NCBI RefSeq assembly: GCF_016862435.1
Contig: NZ_BOMY01000043.1
Coordinates: 1 to 64,000, forward strand
Length of the DNA: 64,000 nt
Source: Paractinoplanes tereljensis
GTDB lineage: Bacteria > Actinomycetota > Actinomycetes > Mycobacteriales > Micromonosporaceae
Direction of reading: 5' to 3'
In this document: positions 53,131 through 60,855 of the stretch, piece by piece
Position numbering within the stretch: position 1 is the stretch's first letter
Layout: every line of letters starts with the position of its first letter
The notes under the pieces: model-generated
Told to the model about the DNA's origin: nothing
Database searches by the model: none
Seen by the model: only the letters and a program-made list of their open reading frames with translations
Program-made: the position numbers and the translations under genes

Positions 53131-54254
53131 TGCCGGGTAACTCCCGCAACGCAAGCAAACGGGTCGTGTCCAAGAAGGGCGCGGTCAAAGGTTCCGGCGG
53201 TAAGAACCGGGACACCCTGAAGGGCCGGGGCAAGACCCTGCCGGCCGACGAGCGTCCCTGGCACAAGGGCTACTCGGGCAGCGAGAAACTGCCCGAGAAG
53301 ACCGCGCGCAAGCAGGACAAGGAGCGCCGCGCCGCGGCCGCCGAGGGCCGCGCGCCCAAGATCGGTCTGCCCGGCAGCAAGGACACCACCTGGGGTCGCG
53401 GCGGTGGCCGGGGCACCGGTCGTCCCGCCCCGCAGCGCGGTGGCCGGGGCGGTCAGTTCCGCAACGGGCCCCGGATCGCTCCGGGCCGCCGCTCCAACCC
53501 CACCAAGGAAGGGCCGGAGCTGCTGCTCGGCCGCAACCCGGTGGTCGAGGCGCTGCGGGCGTTGGTGCCGGCCACGGCGCTCTACACAGCGCAGGGCATC
53601 GACATCGACGAGCGGGTCACCGAGATCGTCCGGACGGCCGGCGACCGGGGCATCCCGATCCTGGAGATCGGCCGGCACGAGCTCGACCGGATGACCGGCG
53701 GCGTGCTGCACCAGGGCATCGGCCTGCAGGTGCCGCCGTTCGCGTACGAGAACTTCGAGGACCTGGTCACGGCCTCGCTCGAGCAGACCGCCCCGCTGCT
53801 GGTCGCGCTCGACGGCGTGACCGATCCGCGCAACGTCGGTGCGGTGATCCGTTCGGTGGCCGCCTTCGGTGGGCACGGCGTGTTCATGACCGAGCGTCGT
53901 GCGGCCGGCATCACCGCGACCGCCTGGCGCACCAGCGCCGGCGCCGCGGCTCGGGTTCCGGTCTCCCAGGTGGTCAACCTGACCCGGGCGATCAAGCACG
54001 CGCAGAAGGAAGGCTTCACCGCGATCGGCCTCGACGCCGACGGCGAGACCGACCTCTACCAGTTGGAGGCCGCGATCGGGCCGCTGCTGGTGGTGGTGGG
54101 CTCCGAGGGCCGCGGGCTGTCCCGCCTGGTCGGCGAGACCTGCGACCTGCGGGTGAACATCCCGATGCACTCCGACATGGAGTCGCTGAACGCCAGCGTC
54201 GCGGCCGCCGTCACGCTGGCCGAGGTGAGCCGCCGCCGGCTTTACGGCCAGTAA
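53130..54254 (+). CDS. rlmB: 23S rRNA (guanosine-2'-O)-methyltransferase RlmB (SpoU/TrmH family)
   Basis: A 374-residue knotted methyltransferase. The first ~125 residues are basic and Gly/Lys/Arg-rich (GGRGTGRPAPQRGGRGGQFR), a low-complexity RNA-binding extension common in actinobacteria. The substrate-binding domain (GPELLLGRNPVVEAL) and SpoU domain follow: motif 1 DGVTDPRNVGAVIRSV with catalytic Arg, motif 2 VVVGSEGRGLSRLV, motif 3 NIPMHSDMESLNASVAAAV. It modifies a guanosine near the peptidyl-transferase centre. A 20-bp terminator stem follows. Confidence 0.92.
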   Translation: MPGNSRNASKRVVSKKGAVKGSGGKNRDTLKGRGKTLPADERPWHKGYSGSEKLPEKTARKQDKERRAAAAEGRAPKIGLPGSKDTTWGRGGGRGTGRPAPQRGGRGGQFRNGPRIAPGRRSNPTKEGPELLLGRNPVVEALRALVPATALYTAQGIDIDERVTEIVRTAGDRGIPILEIGRHELDRMTGGVLHQGIGLQVPPFAYENFEDLVTASLEQTAPLLVALDGVTDPRNVGAVIRSVAAFGGHGVFMTERRAAGITATAWRTSAGAAARVPVSQVVNLTRAIKHAQKEGFTAIGLDADGETDLYQLEAAIGPLLVVVGSEGRGLSRLVGETCDLRVNIPMHSDMESLNASVAAAVTLAEVSRRRLYGQ

Positions 54255-54264
54255 GAACTACGCA

Positions 54265-54307
54265 AAAGCGGAACCGCCGGGCTGAATCAGCCCGGCGGTT
54301 CCGCTTT
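54265..54307 (+). terminator. Strong intrinsic terminator after rlmB
   Basis: A perfect 20-bp stem (54265-54284 with 54288-54307) and 3-base loop begin eleven bases after the stop. The stem ends in TTT. Confidence 0.9.
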
Positions 54308-54408
54308 GACCCCATGAAGTTTTGTCGCAGAGCTTCCGGCTATATCCCTCCCGATTTAGACGAGCCACTCTTTGCGAGCTGAACCCCGAGAATCAGCGAA
54401 CGTCAGCC

Positions 54409-54990
54409 TTAGCGAGTCGGCTGGTTGGGGTTCCGAGGCGGCTGGTTCGGGTTGCGAGGCGGCTGGCCGGTCGGAGTCTGCTGGCCGGTCGGAGGCTGCT
54501 GGTTTCCCTGCTGCCCACGCGGGAAGTTCGGACGCGGGAAGCCGGGCCGGCCCGGGAAGCCGAAACCACCGGGACGTCCCGGGAAACCCCAGTGCGGGCC
54601 GGGACGGAACTGGCCCGGCCACACCGGCCGGAACCGGGACGGGAAGCCGCCGATGGCCCGGAACGGCACACCGAAGCCGATACGGTCCCAGTCGTCGTTG
54701 CTGGCGACCTGCAGCGCCCAGGCACCGCTCCGGAGGCCGACGCGGACCGGGGCACAGTTGTGGTCGTCCCAGTTGCCGACCCGCTCGCCGAAGTTACCGG
54801 CGAGCTCGCAGCCCTGCAGCGTCCGGTAGTAGCCGACGACCTGCTCGCCCGACCCCCAGAACTGGTGGGCCGCTGCCGGCCTGGGCTCGTGGTTACCGCT
54901 CTGGGTTGCCGCGGCAGCCGGCCCTGCGGTTGCCAGGGCGGCGAGCAGACCGAATCCACCCATAGTCAGGATTCGAGTAAGCTTTTTCAT
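54409..54990 (-). CDS. Small secreted protein with Gly/Pro/Arg-rich tail
   Basis: A 193-residue exported protein. ATG 54990 (MKKLTRILTMGGFGLLAAL) has AAAGGA seven bases upstream; two in-frame ATGs upstream have no site. The signal peptide ends near GPAAAA. An ordered domain of about 85 residues (VVGYYRTLQGCELAGNFGER, VGNWDDHNCAPVRVGLRSGA) has two Cys that may form a disulfide and three Trp. The last 85 residues are repetitive: GFPGRPG units, then NPNQPPR and PTGQ units, a disordered wall- or polymer-binding type of tail. No family is recognised. Confidence 0.7.
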   Translation of the reverse strand: MKKLTRILTMGGFGLLAALATAGPAAAATQSGNHEPRPAAAHQFWGSGEQVVGYYRTLQGCELAGNFGERVGNWDDHNCAPVRVGLRSGAWALQVASNDDWDRIGFGVPFRAIGGFPSRFRPVWPGQFRPGPHWGFPGRPGGFGFPGRPGFPRPNFPRGQQGNQQPPTGQQTPTGQPPRNPNQPPRNPNQPTR

Positions 54991-55797
54991 CGCGTTTCCT
55001 TTCATGCGGTATTTCCGCGGTGCATTTCGAAAGGGAAAACACAATTAGCACTACGTCGGTTGTCGCCGGAATGACTGTTGCCGCATGACCGTTCGGATGA
55101 CAGTTTTGGTGGCATTGCGAACATTAAGTCGGTTTCACGTCAGATGCGAGATCGCCTTGCATTAGGCGCCTATATCGACGATTTCTTGCTCTCTGTAACG
55201 GTGCGACTACTCGTTCGATGTAGTGCGAATGGTTGAGACGGTCGACTGATCACCCGATCGGGCCATCCGTCCGGGCTGCCGGCGGCACCGAAATCCCGGC
55301 AACGGCTGGCCGGGCGGTGGTCTTGTTCGTCGTTCCTAACCCGAATGGTGGCAGATCCGCTTTTGATCCCCATTGCTTTACGCGCGGTCCGCTGATAGCA
55401 GTGCGCGGAGGACCGGAATGGTCCCTCGTGACGTTCACAGGCCGTTCTGGCATGTTTATGGAATGCCGAAAAACGAATGGCCATTTGGCCACGCTGCCGC
55501 GTTGTCGGATCTGTACATTGTGGACCAACGAATTGTGGTGCGAGCCGGCCGGGTGATCACCTACGGCGCCCATCGGAGTCGTAGCTTCGCCGGAAAGGAC
55601 TGTGTGGTGCCCCGGCGCTCATTACCGGCGGGGGCGAACCGGGTCTAGCCGGTCGAGCATCAGGGCCTCGGCGACAAGCTCGGGGCCACGGGCATCGGGG
55701 GATATCTACTTATTCAGGCGCATCCCGGACAGGCTGGCCTCGGGCGGGGTAGGCCGAAGCTCCGGGCAAGCAAAAACGCGACGAGGAACCAAACGCC
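54991..55797. other. 807-base gap without a convincing gene
   Basis: Base composition here is clearly less GC-rich than in the flanks. Two overlapping open frames (about 55233-55556 + and 55250-55573 -) have neither ribosome sites nor recognisable sequence. The first 40 bases probably contain the promoter of the secreted-protein gene. A rightward promoter for the gene at 55798 is expected but no clear hexamer pair stands out. Confidence 0.5.
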
Positions 55798-56097
55798 ATG
55801 GAACACAGCAACAACGTCCTGGAACGCAGCAATACCGCCCTTCCCGCTCGGTGGCGAGCGGCCTACCGGGCAGCGGTGGAGATGCTCGAGAGCGATCAGC
55901 CGTACAGCGATCCGTCCGACCCGGTAGCCCGCGCTCGAGCGCAACGTCTGCGTACGGACACTCGTAGATGGATTCGGGACCAGAAGACGCTCGCATCCGT
56001 CGGCGTTCTCGATCCGGTCCAGAACTTCTTCATCGCCCAGATCCCGGACAACTGGCGCGAGATCGACCTACGCCGGCGACACCGCCGGCGGATGTGA
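55798..56097 (+). CDS. Small basic protein, unknown
   Basis: A 99-residue protein; GACGAGGA lies about ten bases before the ATG. It is helical and highly charged (ARWRAAYRAAVEMLESDQPY, ARAQRLRTDTRRWIRDQKTL), ending in the very basic RRRHRRRM. It has no signal or membrane segment, and might bind nucleic acid, but that is only from charge. A strong hairpin follows 25 bases after the stop. I recognise no family. Confidence 0.55.
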   Translation: MEHSNNVLERSNTALPARWRAAYRAAVEMLESDQPYSDPSDPVARARAQRLRTDTRRWIRDQKTLASVGVLDPVQNFFIAQIPDNWREIDLRRRHRRRM

Positions 56098-56122
56098 TCT
56101 CGACGAGCTAGTCAACGGCGAA

Positions 56123-56158
56123 AGCGTCTGAACCGCGAGGTCTCGCGGCTCAGACGCT
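56123..56158. terminator. Terminator hairpin between convergent genes
   Basis: AGCGTCTGA (56123-56131) pairs with TCAGACGCT (56150-56158), and CCGCGAG (56133-56139) with CTCGCGG (56142-56148), with one mismatched pair between. It serves the genes ending at 56097 (+) and 56177 (-). Confidence 0.8.
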
Positions 56159-56176
56159 AAAAAATGGGGATGTCGG

Positions 56177-56896
56177 TCAGATCCGGTCGGCGGCACCGAC
56201 CGGCCCGCCGGGCAGCTGCGCGCGAGCCAGTTGCTCCCCGGCCGCCTCGGACCGCTCGCCCCACAGCACGCGCAGTTGGGTGTGCATGAACGAGGCAAGT
56301 TGGTGCCGGTAGTCGGCATCGAAGACGACAAGCGTCTCGATCTGTTTCTGCAGCGCCTCGCGCTTGATCTCCAGGCTGCCGACCGCGTCTTCGTAACGGT
56401 GCCGCGCCCGGAGATCGGACTGCTCAGCCCGTTCCCGTCCGTCCGCGACGATCTGTGCGGCCGCCGCGCGCGCGTCGGCGAGTGCCGCCGCGGCCTGCTG
56501 CCGGACTTCCTCGGCCTCCGTGTCGGCGTCGCGTCTGCGCTGTTCGAAAGTGGCCCGAGCGTCGTCCAGGAGCCGGTCGGCCTCGGCGCGAACCTGATCG
56601 GCGTACGAACGAGCCTCGGTCTTGATCTGTTCGGCGGAGGCCTGGGCCTCGGCCCGAACCGTCTGTGCGTGCCGGTTCGCGGCGGTGATGTGGTTCTCGG
56701 CCGTGCGCTGCGCCAGCGACAGGACCTGCAGGGCTTCATCGGGCGGCAACCCGGCGTCCGCAGTGGTCGGTGGCGCCGATGTCGCCGGCGCCGAGAACAC
56801 CGGGAGCACGACCGTCGCACTGCCGATGGCGCTGTGCTGGCGCGCGATCTTGACGCGCTCCACCGTCTGATTGTCACTCACGACAGCCTCCATCAT
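56177..56896 (-). CDS. DivIVA-like coiled-coil protein
   Basis: A 239-residue protein. The first 50 residues are variable; PPDEALQVLSLAQRTAENHI starts a long Ala/Glu/Arg/Gln coiled coil (about 55-195; AEAQASAEQIKTEARSYADQ, ARATFEQRRRDADTEAEEVR), followed by a short C-terminal region with hydrophobic turns. Such heptad-rich proteins resemble the polar scaffolds (DivIVA, Scy, FilP) that organise actinomycete tip growth, but the membrane-binding DivIVA N-terminus is not obvious. ATG 56896 overlaps the stop of the glycosyltransferase gene, so both are co-expressed and may act together at the cell surface. Confidence 0.72.
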   Translation of the reverse strand: MMEAVVSDNQTVERVKIARQHSAIGSATVVLPVFSAPATSAPPTTADAGLPPDEALQVLSLAQRTAENHITAANRHAQTVRAEAQASAEQIKTEARSYADQVRAEADRLLDDARATFEQRRRDADTEAEEVRQQAAAALADARAAAAQIVADGRERAEQSDLRARHRYEDAVGSLEIKREALQKQIETLVVFDADYRHQLASFMHTQLRVLWGERSEAAGEQLARAQLPGGPVGAADRI

Positions 56897-58251
56897 GATC
56901 CGTTGCCATCGGGCAGGTATCCGCTGTAGTACACCGATCCAAGCTGCGTCACCGATACGGCGGAGGGCAGCGAGCGGTGGCCGGGCCGGGCTCGCCAGCC
57001 GCGTACGCAGAGGGCGATCAGGGCGAAGTACCGGATCGGGAGGACGAGCACCAGGTTGACCGCCGCCTCGACCGGGGTGAGCAGAAGCCAGGTCCGAACC
57101 TTTTGCCGGCGGCTGGTCGCGGGCATGTCGATCAGGTGCAGTGCCCCGGCGGCGTACCGCAGAAGCAGGTAGTACGCCGCACCGAGGATGATCGCCGGCC
57201 ACTGCGGGCCGTCTCGCCAGATGCTCGTCACGATCGCGATGACCGAGCCGGCGACGGCCGGCGGAATGACGAACAGGTGAGTCAGCGCGAACAGGCGGGA
57301 GATCCCGCCGTGGCGCCAGCTCGCACCGGTCGACGCGAGCCGGATCATCCGCCACCACGAGGTCGACCAGGCCAGCCGTTGACGGTAGGCGGTGCCCGCG
57401 TCGGTGGCGGCCGGGGACCAGGCGAGCGCGTCGCTCACGCCCACGACCTCACCCTCGCCGAGGGCGAAGACGGCCAGCTGACAGCTGTCGTCGTTGCCGC
57501 CGGCGGCGAGATGGCGGCGCCGATGCGCAAAGGGGACGCGGGCGCGATACAGAACCGGCATCCCGGCGATGATTTTGAACAGGCGCGCCGGTGACCGCCG
57601 CGCCGCCGGGACGGCGGCGGAGGCGCCGAGGCTCAGGTCGGCGATCCGGGTGAGCAGCTTCGGCCGGGAGCCGCGGGCGATCATCTTGCCGACCGTCGCC
57701 ATCACCCGGGGCTGGGAGAACGCCCGGAGCTGGCGCGAGACCGAGTGCTCCTCGAGTACGCAGCCGGCGTCGACGACCAGCACGAAGTCCCAGTCCTCCG
57801 GCTGGAGCCGGTCGAGTACGTAGCCCGCGGCGGCGTGCCCACCGGCGTTCTTCGTGCGGTGCCAGCGGACCTGGGGATGTGCGAACGGTTCCACCGGATG
57901 ACGAACCGAGCCGTCGTCGACGACGTGCACCTCGTCCACCGCGATGCCGCGCTGGTCGAGGATCGACCAGACGCAGGCCGCCAGGTCCTCGGAGGTCTGC
58001 TCGTACGCCGGGACGATCGCGACGATGCGGCCGGTCACCATCGGCTGGTGGCGAACGCGGCCGGCCTTGAGGAAGGTGAGGATGAAGAACAGCAGCGTCG
58101 TGTTGCCGAACCACCAGGCGATCAGGAAGGCCGGGCCGGAGATCGAGTGGTGCAGGTATCGGGTCGCGACCGCCAGTACGAGGACCAGGATTCCCAGGGC
58201 CGGCGCGAGGAACATCCAGCCGCGCCGGACGAGAAGGCTCTCAGGCGACAC
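56893..58251 (-). CDS. Membrane glycosyltransferase family 2 with unusual catalytic motifs
   Basis: A 452-residue processive-type GT2. Two N-terminal helices, a cytoplasmic GT-A domain (about 70-330) and three to four C-terminal helices match hyaluronan/cellulose synthase topology. The nucleotide Asp is in VHVVDDGS. The usual DxD is VVDAG (second Asp missing), the acceptor GDDR is GGNDDS, and Q/RxxRW is QRLAW (Arg missing). Catalysis may be altered, or the substrate unusual. GTG 58251 has GGAGG seven bases upstream, but the site is buried in a palindrome. It is coupled to a coiled-coil gene downstream. Confidence 0.82.
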   Translation of the reverse strand: MSPESLLVRRGWMFLAPALGILVLVLAVATRYLHHSISGPAFLIAWWFGNTTLLFFILTFLKAGRVRHQPMVTGRIVAIVPAYEQTSEDLAACVWSILDQRGIAVDEVHVVDDGSVRHPVEPFAHPQVRWHRTKNAGGHAAAGYVLDRLQPEDWDFVLVVDAGCVLEEHSVSRQLRAFSQPRVMATVGKMIARGSRPKLLTRIADLSLGASAAVPAARRSPARLFKIIAGMPVLYRARVPFAHRRRHLAAGGNDDSCQLAVFALGEGEVVGVSDALAWSPAATDAGTAYRQRLAWSTSWWRMIRLASTGASWRHGGISRLFALTHLFVIPPAVAGSVIAIVTSIWRDGPQWPAIILGAAYYLLLRYAAGALHLIDMPATSRRQKVRTWLLLTPVEAAVNLVLVLPIRYFALIALCVRGWRARPGHRSLPSAVSVTQLGSVYYSGYLPDGNGS

Positions 58252-58267
58252 GGACGGACCTCCGTCC
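58252..58267. promoter_or_regulatory. Palindrome containing the glycosyltransferase ribosome site
   Basis: On the minus strand GGACGGA-GG-TCCGTCC, a perfect 7-bp inverted repeat, lies one base upstream of the GTG and includes the GGAGG. Folded RNA would hide the site, so translation could be controlled. Confidence 0.5.
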
Positions 58268-58721
58268 GGTCACTGAGTGGAGAACTTGCAGTGAACCGGC
58301 CGTACCGGCGTCGGGGTACATGCGCGTGGACCTTTCGGCTGGAAGTGGTGGGAGACGTCCGCTCCCGGCGCGAATGCTGGCAAAAACGCCCAAATTTGGC
58401 AAAGTCGATCAACCGGTTCATATTTAATTCAGCCTTTCAGTAGCAAATTCCGCCGGTTCGAATTCGACCGCCTACGGGTGCCCTCGGCCGAACCGGCACG
58501 GCTGAATTCCGAACGGGCCACCGGGCTCGTCGGCCGGGATGCCGGCGATCAAATTTCGATCTTTCGATGGGCCGCACCGCAGGTATTCACCCGGTTGGGA
58601 ATAATGCTTATGGGCGGATCTGGCTGAAGGATCGGTGCAAGTCAACGATGCGTACCGCTGAATGCCCACGTATATAACTCGCGGTTGTTCCGGGTGAGGA
58701 TCCAACCGAGGGAGTCGAGCG
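58268..58721. other. 454-base divergent intergenic region
   Basis: AT-rich for this genome, with several TTCGAATTCGA-like and AAATTT runs and no credible coding frame. It must hold the promoters of the leftward glycosyltransferase and the rightward sigma-like gene (GGGAG seven bases before its ATG). TATATA near 58670 and GGGAATAATG near 58597 are possible -10 regions, not firm calls. Confidence 0.45.
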
Positions 58722-59156
58722 ATGCGAGAAGTCGACCTCACCGATGATCGGCGCAGTGCACAGCCGGGCCATGCCGGCGAGCGATGGCGACCGCTCGCCC
58801 AGCAGCTGGCCGCCCGCTTCGTGGCGGCCGGCGACAGCGACGAAGGGATGGTCCAGGCGGCCATCGGGGTGATCCTCGCCGTCGAGCGCCGGGTCGGTTC
58901 GGGCGGACCCCAGCTCATCTCGGTGGCCGTGCCGCTGGTCATCCGGGCGCTACGGCGTCTGCGCCGGGAACGGTTCCGGGCGTGGCCGGAGTCGGTGCCG
59001 CCGTTCCCGTTGCTTCAGATGGCGATCGCGAACGCCGAGAGCGAGTTGTGTGTGCGCCTTCGGCGGTCACCCACGGTGGGTGAGGTCGCGAACTATTTGG
59101 ACGTGGCCGAATGCCAGATCATCGTCGGGCTGGAGACCGGATGGTCGGTCGGATGA
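58722..59156 (+). CDS. Sigma-factor-like protein lacking region 4
   Basis: A 144-residue protein that lines up with SigB/SigF-type sigma factors: LAQQLAARFVAAGDSDEGMV to about residue 90 follows region 2 (compare LARRFxGRGEPxxDLVQVA and FSTYAVPTIxGELKRHFRD), and ESELCVRLRRSPTVGEVANY to residue 140 follows region 3 (ELTxRLGRSPTVxELA). The aromatic residues that melt -10 DNA are mostly lost (SVAVPLVIRALRRLRRERF). The frame stops at 59156 with no region 4 in any frame downstream. It could be a decaying sigma gene or a working mini-regulator. GGGAG seven bases upstream supports the start. Confidence 0.7.
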   Translation: MREVDLTDDRRSAQPGHAGERWRPLAQQLAARFVAAGDSDEGMVQAAIGVILAVERRVGSGGPQLISVAVPLVIRALRRLRRERFRAWPESVPPFPLLQMAIANAESELCVRLRRSPTVGEVANYLDVAECQIIVGLETGWSVG

Positions 59157-59354
59157 CGCCCCGACGGTCGCTCTCGGCCGATCGGTCAGCCGCGAACGTC
59201 CCAATTGTCGTCAACGGCGGACCAGCGACCGAGATCCCGCGTGGCCCGCTGCGAGTTCCTCATCATGCAACAAGCGGTTAGCGAAAAGTGATCGGGCCGA
59301 TAATCCCTTAACCGGCAGCAGTGCCGGCGGGGCTTGCATCGCAACGCGAACCAG

Positions 59355-59394
59355 CCGGGGGTTCTCCGGTTTTGTGAATCGTGGGAACCCCCGG
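59355..59394. repeat. Inverted repeat upstream of small membrane-protein gene
   Basis: CCGGGGGTTC (59355-59364) and GAACCCCCGG (59385-59394) are perfect 10-bp arms around a 20-base loop, 45 bases before ATG 59439. It could terminate the sigma-like gene or act in the leader of the next gene. Confidence 0.55.
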
Positions 59395-59438
59395 TTCAAT
59401 CATGGACCGGCAAGTTGGAACGGCATAGCAGGTGACCG

Positions 59439-59747
59439 ATGACCGCGCCCGGAAACTACCACCTACTTCTCGCTCTTGCGTTGGGCATTCTCATTTCCAG
59501 CGGCTATGCCGTCGGGCGAATCCATCAGTGGCACAAGGACGGCCAGGAACGCGATGATGCCTATCGCCGCGGATACGAAGCGGCCTCGGTGTCCATCTTC
59601 AGCACGATGAGCAGCGAAAATCCGGGCACCCAGAGCAGCCTTCGGCACCGGTCGCGGCCCGTGCGCGGCACGGTGACCATGGCGACCTCGGCTGATCGGC
59701 CGATGGTCTACCCGCGGCGTGCGGAACGGGTCCGCGCCGGCATCTGA
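59439..59747 (+). CDS. Small membrane protein A of a paralogous pair
   Basis: A 102-residue protein; AGGTG lies four bases before the ATG. One helix (YHLLLALALGILISSGYAVG, about residues 7-26) is followed directly by GRIHQWHKDGQERDDAYRRG and a polar, Ser/Arg-rich tail. The motif GR[IV]HQW[HY]K..(8).RD..[YF]R.GY recurs in the protein encoded 156 bases downstream. The function is unknown; the pair looks like a small family that I have not seen named. Confidence 0.68.
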   Translation: MTAPGNYHLLLALALGILISSGYAVGRIHQWHKDGQERDDAYRRGYEAASVSIFSTMSSENPGTQSSLRHRSRPVRGTVTMATSADRPMVYPRRAERVRAGI

Positions 59748-59802
59748 GACTTTTCTGAATCGTCCGATAATGCGATGCCTCCCTCGCGGAATCGGACGCA
59801 AG

Positions 59803-59839
59803 GGGTGGCCCATCCTCCGCGAACCGGGATGGGCCACCC
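59803..59839 (+). terminator. Intrinsic terminator between the paralogous small genes
   Basis: A 13-bp stem (59803-59815 with 59827-59839) and 11-base loop, followed by TCGTTT. It separates transcription of the two small membrane-protein genes. Confidence 0.75.
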
Positions 59840-59891
59840 TCGTTTAGTTGAAAAGGCTCCACGGGCATTACCTTGTAGCGTTTCAGTGTTT

Positions 59892-59897
59892 TAAAAT
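59892..59897 (+). promoter_or_regulatory. -10 hexamer (TAAAAT) six bases before GTG 59904
   Basis: TAAAAT is the best -10 match in this region, in an AT-rich run (GTTTTAAAATGG), six bases from a GTG without a ribosome site. Confidence 0.55.
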
Positions 59898-59903
59898 GGT
59901 CGG

Positions 59904-60152
59904 GTGCTGACCGTTGGAAACAATGCCATTCAGATCATCGCCTACATACTGGTAATGATGCTGTGCGCCTACGGCGGCGGACGGGTCCATCAGTGGTACA
60001 AGCACACGATGGATCGCGATCAATCATTCCGGGACGGCTACAACCACGGCTACCGGGCCCTCTTCGCCCTCGCCGCCCGGCGCGCCCGGCCGAAGGCCGC
60101 TTTGCCGAAACCGAGCGAGCAGCGTGACCCGAACGGGCCGCTTCGGGACTGA
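59904..60152 (+). CDS. Small membrane protein B of a paralogous pair
   Basis: An 82-residue protein with one helix (AIQIIAYILVMMLCAYGGG, about residues 8-26), then GRVHQWYKHTMDRDQSFRDG, YNHGYRALFALAARRARPKA and a short Pro-rich end. It shares helix position, the GR-x-HQW motif and the RD...FR-x-GY motif with the upstream protein, but differs elsewhere, so the pair arose by an old duplication. Leaderless expression is likely. No function is known to me. Confidence 0.68.
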   Translation: MLTVGNNAIQIIAYILVMMLCAYGGGRVHQWYKHTMDRDQSFRDGYNHGYRALFALAARRARPKAALPKPSEQRDPNGPLRD

Positions 60153-60343
60153 GCCGGGGCGCTTCTATCCTTCGGGATCGCGGTCCGTGGGCGAATCGCT
60201 TGATTGACGCCAAACGGATTACCGTCGCTTTATCGTTGGCGTGACGACGGGATTTCTTGGCGAACCTCGGGCCACTCATGATCGTTTGGTGGCTGGACGA
60301 TCAGGCGTGATCGTCAATTCGCCAAGATGAGATGAGTTGCAGC

Positions 60344-60781
60344 ATGTCAATCTTGTCCAAGGTCGTTATCGCCGCCACCGTTACCGCCGGTGCGCTCCTT
60401 CTGCCGGCCTCGGCGGCCCAGGCGGCCGAGAGCCACTGCCGCCCGTGCTTCGGCAACGGCTTCGGCCACGGGTTCGGCCACGGCTTCGGCCACGGGTTCG
60501 GCCACGGCTTCGGTGGCCCCCGCTTCGACGACGACGCGTTCTTCGGGGACGCCGGCTTCCTCGATGACGACGACGACCTTCTCTTCGACGACGACGACGA
60601 CTTCTTCGACGGTCCGCAGCAGCAGACCACGGTCGTCGTCGTCCAGGTCCCGGCCAAGCCGCACCACCACAAGCCGAAGCCGGCCGCTTCCGACAACGGT
60701 GCCGACGACGGTTACAAGCCGGCCGACGAGCCGGCCGACGAGGAGCCGGCCGACAACGACAGCTACCGCAAGGGCGCCTGA
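60344..60781 (+). CDS. Secreted GFGH-repeat and poly-Asp protein, possible metal binder
   Basis: A 145-residue protein from ATG 60344 (ATG 60332 is an alternative; neither has a strong ribosome site). The signal peptide (ILSKVVIAATVTAGALLLPA) ends near AQAA. Then come SHCRPCFG, five GFGH-type repeats (12-base DNA units, 60448-60516), an Asp/Phe-rich block (FDDDAFFGDAGFLDDDDDLL), a Val-rich strand, a His/Lys stretch (KPHHHKPKP) and an acidic Glu/Asp/Pro tail. Alternating His, Asp and a Cys pair suggest binding of divalent metal or calcium; this is inference from composition. No homologue is recognised. Confidence 0.65.
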   Translation: MSILSKVVIAATVTAGALLLPASAAQAAESHCRPCFGNGFGHGFGHGFGHGFGHGFGGPRFDDDAFFGDAGFLDDDDDLLFDDDDDFFDGPQQQTTVVVVQVPAKPHHHKPKPAASDNGADDGYKPADEPADEEPADNDSYRKGA

Positions 60782-60855
60782 CGAACTCAGGTTTACGCTC
60801 GGTAACCAGCGGGGGCCGGCCAGACGGCCGGCCCCGCCGGTGCGTCTGGGTGAGC

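Noticed and set aside
55233..55573. Two opposing frames of about 107 codons in the gap after the secreted-protein gene
   Set aside because: No ribosome site, no hydrophobic or domain pattern, and they overlap each other; left as non-coding.
58722..59442. Frameshift repair of the sigma-like gene into the following frame
   Set aside because: The downstream frames contain nothing resembling sigma region 4, so a simple single-base frameshift does not restore a full sigma factor.
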